Origin: Hydractinia symbiolongicarpus
Lineage: Eukaryota > Cnidaria > Hydrozoa > Anthoathecata > Hydractiniidae
Direction: 5' to 3'
Assembly: GCF_029227915.1 (NCBI RefSeq)
Contig: NC_079880.1
Location: 22,940,501 to 23,004,500, forward strand
Length of the DNA stretch: 64,000 bases
Part shown: one piece after another, positions 61,201 through 64,000 of the stretch
Layout: each line of letters opens with the position of its first letter
Position numbering within the stretch: the first letter of the stretch is position 1
The notes under the pieces: model-generated
Database searches by the model: none
Seen by the model: only the letters and a program-made list of their open reading frames with translations
Told to the model about the DNA's origin: nothing
Position numbers and translations under genes: made by a program

Positions 61201-63398
61201 GCCAAAATTGGTCCAAAAATTAGAACTACTTTATTTTCAACAAAATTTGGCACAGTTAACAAATAAAGTATGCTGAACATGATGGTGACATCAAAATTTT
61301 GGTTTTTTGCCACCTTAAATGTCATTTTAGGCCAAAATTGGTCCCAAAATTAAAACTACTTAATTTTCAACAAAAATTGGCAAAGTTAACAAAAAAGTAT
61401 GCTGAACATAATGGTGACATCAAAATTTTGATTTTTTGTCAACTAATGCCGTTTAAGACCATAAACGTTTCAATCACAAGACTTTCAGCCATGAATGATA
61501 GGCTGTATTTTTTGTTAGCAATTTCTTTTAAAATGTGAGTTTAATGGCACGTTTCGTTTTGTTTGCGTTTGTTGTAAGATATAATGTCACTGGTGTGCTT
61601 TATCTTCAGAGGTTCATGCACCAAACCCCTTCGAATATTTGGCACAATAACACAACGAATTAGCAGGTTTTCATCAAATATTTTGGTAGCGCGCGGAAAT
61701 TCTTAGAGCCCCCAGGGCTTCTTGTTATAATTTAAAAACAAAATTTACAGACAATGTTTGTATCAAAATGTAGTTGAAAGTGCAAAAAGTGAGAAATATA
61801 TGTGCGCAATTTAGTCCTGTTACGTCAGTTAAAAATGTGTAGTTCAAAATTCTTTTACATTTTGTTCATGGTACTCAGCTGAGTCAGTTACATCTGCAAA
61901 TATATCGTTTCAACATTGTCAACTTTTTGTTATCAATTAACATCCGACAAATTGTTGGAAACCAAAAATAAAAATTAAAAATAATTTAATAAAAAAAATT
62001 CGGCGCAGAGATGATTATATTGGTATTCATTCTCTGTTTTCTTGACCTGTTTTTTATTTCAGATCTGACGTCATCTGTGCCTCTCAACGAATCGTCTGAC
62101 TTGAATTCGTCGAGTGATGAAGACGAGCCAATCAGAAGAGCGAAAAAGAATGATCAGTTGTTGTCTGCGAACCAACAAAAACTAAAAAATCGAATGTTGA
62201 TCCTTCGAATGAAAATGATGCATGTGATTCGAAATTTCCATTTTTACTTGATGACAAGGGTAGGATATGGTATATTTTAGTAAAAAATGATTGGTAAAAC
62301 AAGGTAAATCGGCTGATAGTAATGTGGCCTTGTCACTGCCTGACAGTCTGTCTGTGAAAGTGTGGACTAAATAAAGAGATTTTGGAAATTAAAGTTTTGA
62401 AATTAAATTACTGATAAAAATACTTCTGCTGGAGTATTTTTTTATTTTCATAATTTTTAATTATTTTCATATTTTTTAATTTTTCTGCTTGTATTTTAGA
62501 TTCAAAATGCTACTTGTGCAGAATTTAAATCAAAGGTTATCGAGGTAAGTGGTTTGAATAAACGAAGCAAGAGTATTTTTAGTTTAAAAAGTGATGAAGG
62601 TGGGATAGTTGGTAAAATAGATCTATAGAGTAAGATTTAAGCATGCGTTCAGATGGTAGTCAGGGGGCTCAAACCTTAGACATTACATTTTAACAATTAA
62701 CAATGTATAGCTTGGTAATATTGGTAGGATGTGTAAGGACAGAATAATCTTATTTGGCTTACATCGTGTAAAACTAATAAATTACGCCCCCAAAGGAGAG
62801 TGATGTATTAAAACTCCCCCTGCGTTCGGGATAAGATCGTTCTTTTCAGCCTAACTTTCAAGTATGGCTTGTTTGTACGAAGCGCCGTTTTTTCTGTGGC
62901 ACGTACCCTGGGTAGCTTCCCAAAATTTGATTTATCACCAATACCCAGATGAAAATAAACACCCAAAACATTCCAGAAATAAAAAGTCTTTGTTTTTGAT
63001 AAAATTGGCATAGTGAACAAAACAAGCATGCCAGGAATGAAAATTACATTGAAACCTAAAACTAATTTAGGTTTTAGGTTCAAATCCCCACTCCGGTACA
63101 ATTTAAATGCAGTTTTGTCAACCAATTCAAAACCGTCTACCGACTGCGAACCGCGACAGACAAGCGAGTTAGAGCAATGCTATACGCATCTGTAGCGGTA
63201 ATATAACATAGTTATAGTCGGAAGGAAAGAAGAGCCAACCGCTACCAAGCACATTAAAACTTTCTGTTACTTGATGACTGGTTTTTTTGGATTTTTTTTA
63301 TTTTATTTTTGTTTCAGGCCAAGGATTTGGACGAGATAATGGAACTTCATCGGAAATTTCTTCACAATTTGAAGCAAAGATGTTTTCTCCATGAAAAA
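40259..63398 (+). CDS. TUBGCP5: TUBGCP5, gamma-tubulin complex component 5 (3' end beyond window), 32 coding exons seen
   Basis: GCP5 is a subunit of the gamma-tubulin ring complex that nucleates microtubules at centrosomes. Exons: 40259-40336, 40465-40517, 49422-49475, 49668-49788, 50774-50873, 51432-51520, 51631-51660, 52133-52246, 52418-52536, 52610-52699, 52778-52871, 53096-53245, 53442-53490, 53963-54018, 54342-54413, 55095-55172, 55657-55775, 56022-56080, 56274-56329, 56437-56484, 57377-57473, 57594-57753, 57973-58004, 58148-58227, 58612-58680, 59197-59259, 59393-59484, 59997-60072, 60628-60748, 62063-62259, 62500-62544, 63318-63398. They join to 2742 nt in frame, 914 residues; about 100 more are expected. 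Family landmarks: SNFRFHRFLDVN, TDAHYSLL, TFDWKTYLLEGEE near the N-terminus, ETLW in GRIP1, LMEAGGTMHTFY and APWPV in GRIP2. The donor of exon 24 is GC, not GT. The exon 7/8 joint is the least certain. Confidence 0.93.
40960..41180. repeat. direct repeats in TUBGCP5 intron 2
   Basis: A block containing GAAATTGTCCAAAGGGTTAT followed by TTTTGGGCCAAATGT occurs at about 40970 and again at about 41138. A weaker relative (TGTCCGAAATTGG) lies near 40798. The interval between copies is about 170 bp. No coding content was seen in 40518-41180. Confidence 0.6.
41470..42063. repeat. tandem array A, about 52-bp unit, 11 copies
   Basis: The unit has the form GGCGATAGAAAAGCTTTTT, AGATCGCATTTTAAA, then AATTTAAGAACGAA. 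Copies start near 41512 and recur every 47-54 bp, with several percent divergence. The array ends in a hairpin CCTATGTG-ACAG-CACATAGG at 42044-42063. The same unit forms array B inside the neighbouring transposon. Confidence 0.9.
42064..43080. other. spacer between arrays with clustered AACGAT motifs
   Basis: About ten copies of (G)AAACGAT(T/C)T lie between 42147 and 42386 at irregular spacing. The frames at 42364-42886 show no domain and no splice context and are not called. Nothing else is seen up to the transposon's left TA. Confidence 0.5.
43307..44285. repeat. tandem array B (12 copies of the 52-bp unit) framed by a 140-bp direct repeat
   Basis: The array spans about 43480-44075, with the unit GGCGATAGAAATGTTTTTTA, GATCGCATTTTAGAAG, TTTAAAAACGAAAA; copies are closer to each other than in array A. 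It is framed by related blocks at 43307-43450 and 44140-44285, each with TATCAATGTGACACG near its start and CTTTTAAGCGATAGAA near its end. Confidence 0.85.
44600..45673 (-). pseudogene. Tc1/mariner-like DD34E transposase with one premature stop
   Basis: Exon 1 is 45673-45041 and exon 2 is 44980-44600, with a 60-bp GT-AG intron. Together they make 338 codons including the stop. The N-terminus is a helix-turn-helix (CARIINLRLSGFKPGAIVKR). The catalytic triad is Asp in VIFTDES, Asp in FFQDNDPKHKSK and Glu in SPDMNPIE, with 34 residues between the last two. An in-frame TAG at 45565-45563 (codon 37, where relatives have a coding codon) would stop the full-length product. Translation could restart at ATG 45553 without the first helix. 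The gene is transcribed divergently from the BEN gene. Confidence 0.88.
45674..45929. promoter_or_regulatory. shared intergenic region of the transposon's two divergent genes
   Basis: It is 256 bp between the two start codons and the only place for either promoter. GCTATAAAAAAC at about 45850 fits a TATA box for the plus-strand gene, 70-80 bp before its ATG. Function inferred. Confidence 0.4.
45930..47927 (+). pseudogene. BEN-domain gene carried by the transposon, with premature stops
   Basis: Exons by splice signals: 45930-46173, 46246-46633, 46723-46887, 47061-47927. Exon 1 encodes 81 residues of unknown fold. Exon 2 starts in frame but slips near 46335: beyond it an adjacent frame is open and encodes a Gln/Thr-rich basic stretch. 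Exon 3 is an acidic helical segment with a CPSC pair. Exon 4 has a Gln-rich part, then a Pro-rich part with three SPPHQPF repeats, then a C-terminal BEN domain (ARNQCGGKIGNFATRLMKKI, then EYIKQIVFRYF and AGAVNAMNEYLRRP). BEN domains bind DNA or chromatin proteins. In-frame stops TAG 47265-47267 and TGA 47730-47732 break exon 4, the second inside the BEN domain. Assignment of BEN is by remembered family pattern. Confidence 0.75.
48033..48211. repeat. 88-bp tandem duplication near the transposon's right end
   Basis: AACAAAATGTTCCCACAACG at 48033 recurs as AACAAAATGTTCACACAATG at 48121. Both copies end in TTCTTCGGTATTAAAATTTA. Confidence 0.8.
48690..48900 (-). repeat. tRNA-derived SINE abutting the transposon
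   Basis: On the minus strand the head TAGATTAGTGGTTATAGCTC (A box) is followed 30 bases on by GGTTCGATTCC (perfect B box). The body contains AACCAAAGCCATGTGAGGGA. The transposon's right TA lies immediately beyond the SINE body, so the transposon may have inserted into it. A diverged body copy lies at about 56140-56235. Confidence 0.75.
55250..55410 (-). repeat. tRNA-derived SINE in TUBGCP5 intron 16
   Basis: On the minus strand: head GGGGATTCGTAGCTCAGTCA, then the body GTTGGGCAGAAATTTTAAAG and GTAGTTCGAATGGGAGCTTT. The same order is found on the plus strand at 60148-60300. Confidence 0.75.
56136..56235 (-). repeat. SINE body fragment in TUBGCP5 intron 18
   Basis: CCAATTTCCTTCACACGGCA, then GGGTTAAACTGTAGCTGTGG, parallels CCAATTTCCCTCACATGGCT, then GGTTAACCCGGGGCTATGG at 48760-48800. 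It ends less than 50 bp before exon 19. Confidence 0.5.
56965..57125. repeat. tandem repeat of about 34 bp carrying ATTGG motifs, TUBGCP5 intron 20
   Basis: The unit approximates TGTTGCATCTTGATTGGTTT then TTGTCCAACAA, in four to five diverged copies. ATTGG (reverse CCAAT) is kept in four of the copies. Confidence 0.85.
60148..60300 (+). repeat. tRNA-derived SINE in TUBGCP5 intron 28
   Basis: Head GGGGATCGGTAGTTCAGTTG with AGAGGTTGTGAATTCC as the B-box region, then the body GTTGGGCAGAAATTTCAAAG and GTAGCTCAAACGGGAATTTT. Same family as 55250-55410. Confidence 0.75.
60921..61702. mobile_element. 782-bp non-coding element with 12-bp inverted ends and internal tandem repeats
   Basis: GAATTTCCGCGC at 60921-60932 and its exact complement GCGCGGAAATTC at 61691-61702 bound a block of unlike composition. 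Inside, a unit of about 110-130 bp is repeated three times, with GGCCAAAATTGGT, GGCACAGTTAACAA and GTATGCTGAACAT in each. A diverged unit, GGCATAGTGAACAA with AGCATGCCAGGAATG, recurs at about 63000-63045, so the family is dispersed. Confidence 0.65.
63050..63280 (+). repeat. SINE-like sequence in TUBGCP5 intron 31
   Basis: GGTTCAAATCCCCACTCC resembles a B box, and GGAAGGAAAGAAGAGCCAAC then TTAAAACTTTCTGTTACTT matches the body and tail of the fragment at 570-705. Confidence 0.5.
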
Positions 63399-64000
63399 GT
63401 ATGTTTTGGTTTTAAAATTTTATTTTTGGTGTCTCATTGTCATGACACTCTAACTTTTGTGAGTGCCGTAGTAAACTACTCATCTTCAAATTCGAAGTCA
63501 TTGTAAGGGCTTTATCTATCTATCTATCACGTTAATTATGGAATCCCATGGTTATCGATAGAGTAGGCCTATGGTTAGCTAAGCCTCGCTGTTACAGTTC
63601 AACTAGCCAGAGGGGAGATTCAACCGCGAAGGGAGTTACTAGAAGTGGTGGCAGGTGTTTGCGTTGTCTTGAGCAGCCTAATAGATGGGAGCTTGGGAAG
63701 TCACCATTAAAAATTATAACCGCGGGAAAAGGGGTGGTGGTATGTGGGGAAGGACGAATTAAGAAGTTCAAGGTGAAAAAAATTGAAAAATTATTAAGCG
63801 GAATTGACGTCAATTAGACACCAGGGTGTTGTTTCTAATTTGATTATCTTCTGTGTTGCGATATTTTTGAATGATTTCACACCTGCTGACAAATACTTAT
63901 TTTCGCGGATTTTTTTAAAGAAGGCAGTGGTGTCTGTGTAACATTGCGATTAACCCTCTTAAAGATTAACGATCTCCATATGATTAGTTATTCTTTTCAA

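Noticed and set aside
63548-63817. 89-codon plus-strand frame with basic, Gly-rich sequence
   Set aside because: No match to the expected GCP5 C-terminus and no acceptor in phase; it looks like a GC-richer repeat fragment of unknown type.

Overview
The window looks like nuclear DNA of an invertebrate animal. It is AT-rich, has many short GT-AG introns, and is full of tRNA-derived SINEs, MITEs and DNA transposons. The repeat content and the protein relatives suggest a cnidarian, perhaps a hydrozoan, but this is an inference and no ribosomal or mitochondrial marker is present.

Layout. (1) 1-3840: a possible secreted-protein first exon at the left edge, a SINE fragment, a (TTATTG)n array of about 600 bp that is the expanded tail of another SINE, and an orphan terminal exon. 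(2) About 3840-11325: a compact, intron-free, GC-richer viral-type mobile element. It carries a protein-primed-type family B DNA polymerase, a short membrane protein, a Fic-domain gene, two more small membrane proteins, a packaging-type ATPase and two small genes. No capsid or integrase gene is visible. The polymerase lacks its third catalytic motif and is frameshifted at its end, the Fic gene is frameshifted, and the last gene is cut short, so this copy is decayed. (3) 12018-13259: an intronless class A GPCR, followed by 5 kb with no recognised gene. (4) 18463-39827, minus: a complete 37-exon gene for the Golgi Arf-GEF GBF1. (5) 40259-63398, plus: TUBGCP5 (gamma-tubulin complex component 5), head to head with GBF1 across 431 bp; its last roughly 100 codons lie beyond the right edge.

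Intron 2 of TUBGCP5 is 8.9 kb long because it contains repeat arrays and a 5.6-kb Tc1/mariner-type transposon (43081-48682). That transposon has good terminal inverted repeats, a TA target duplication, a DD34E transposase on the minus strand and, divergently, a multi-exon gene ending in a BEN domain. A gene cargo of this kind is unusual for Tc1/mariner. Both genes carry premature stops.

The two host genes look intact. Their joined exons keep one open frame: 6048 nt for GBF1 and 2742 nt so far for TUBGCP5. All exon limits were placed by eye from splice signals, reading phase and remembered family similarity. No database search was possible.
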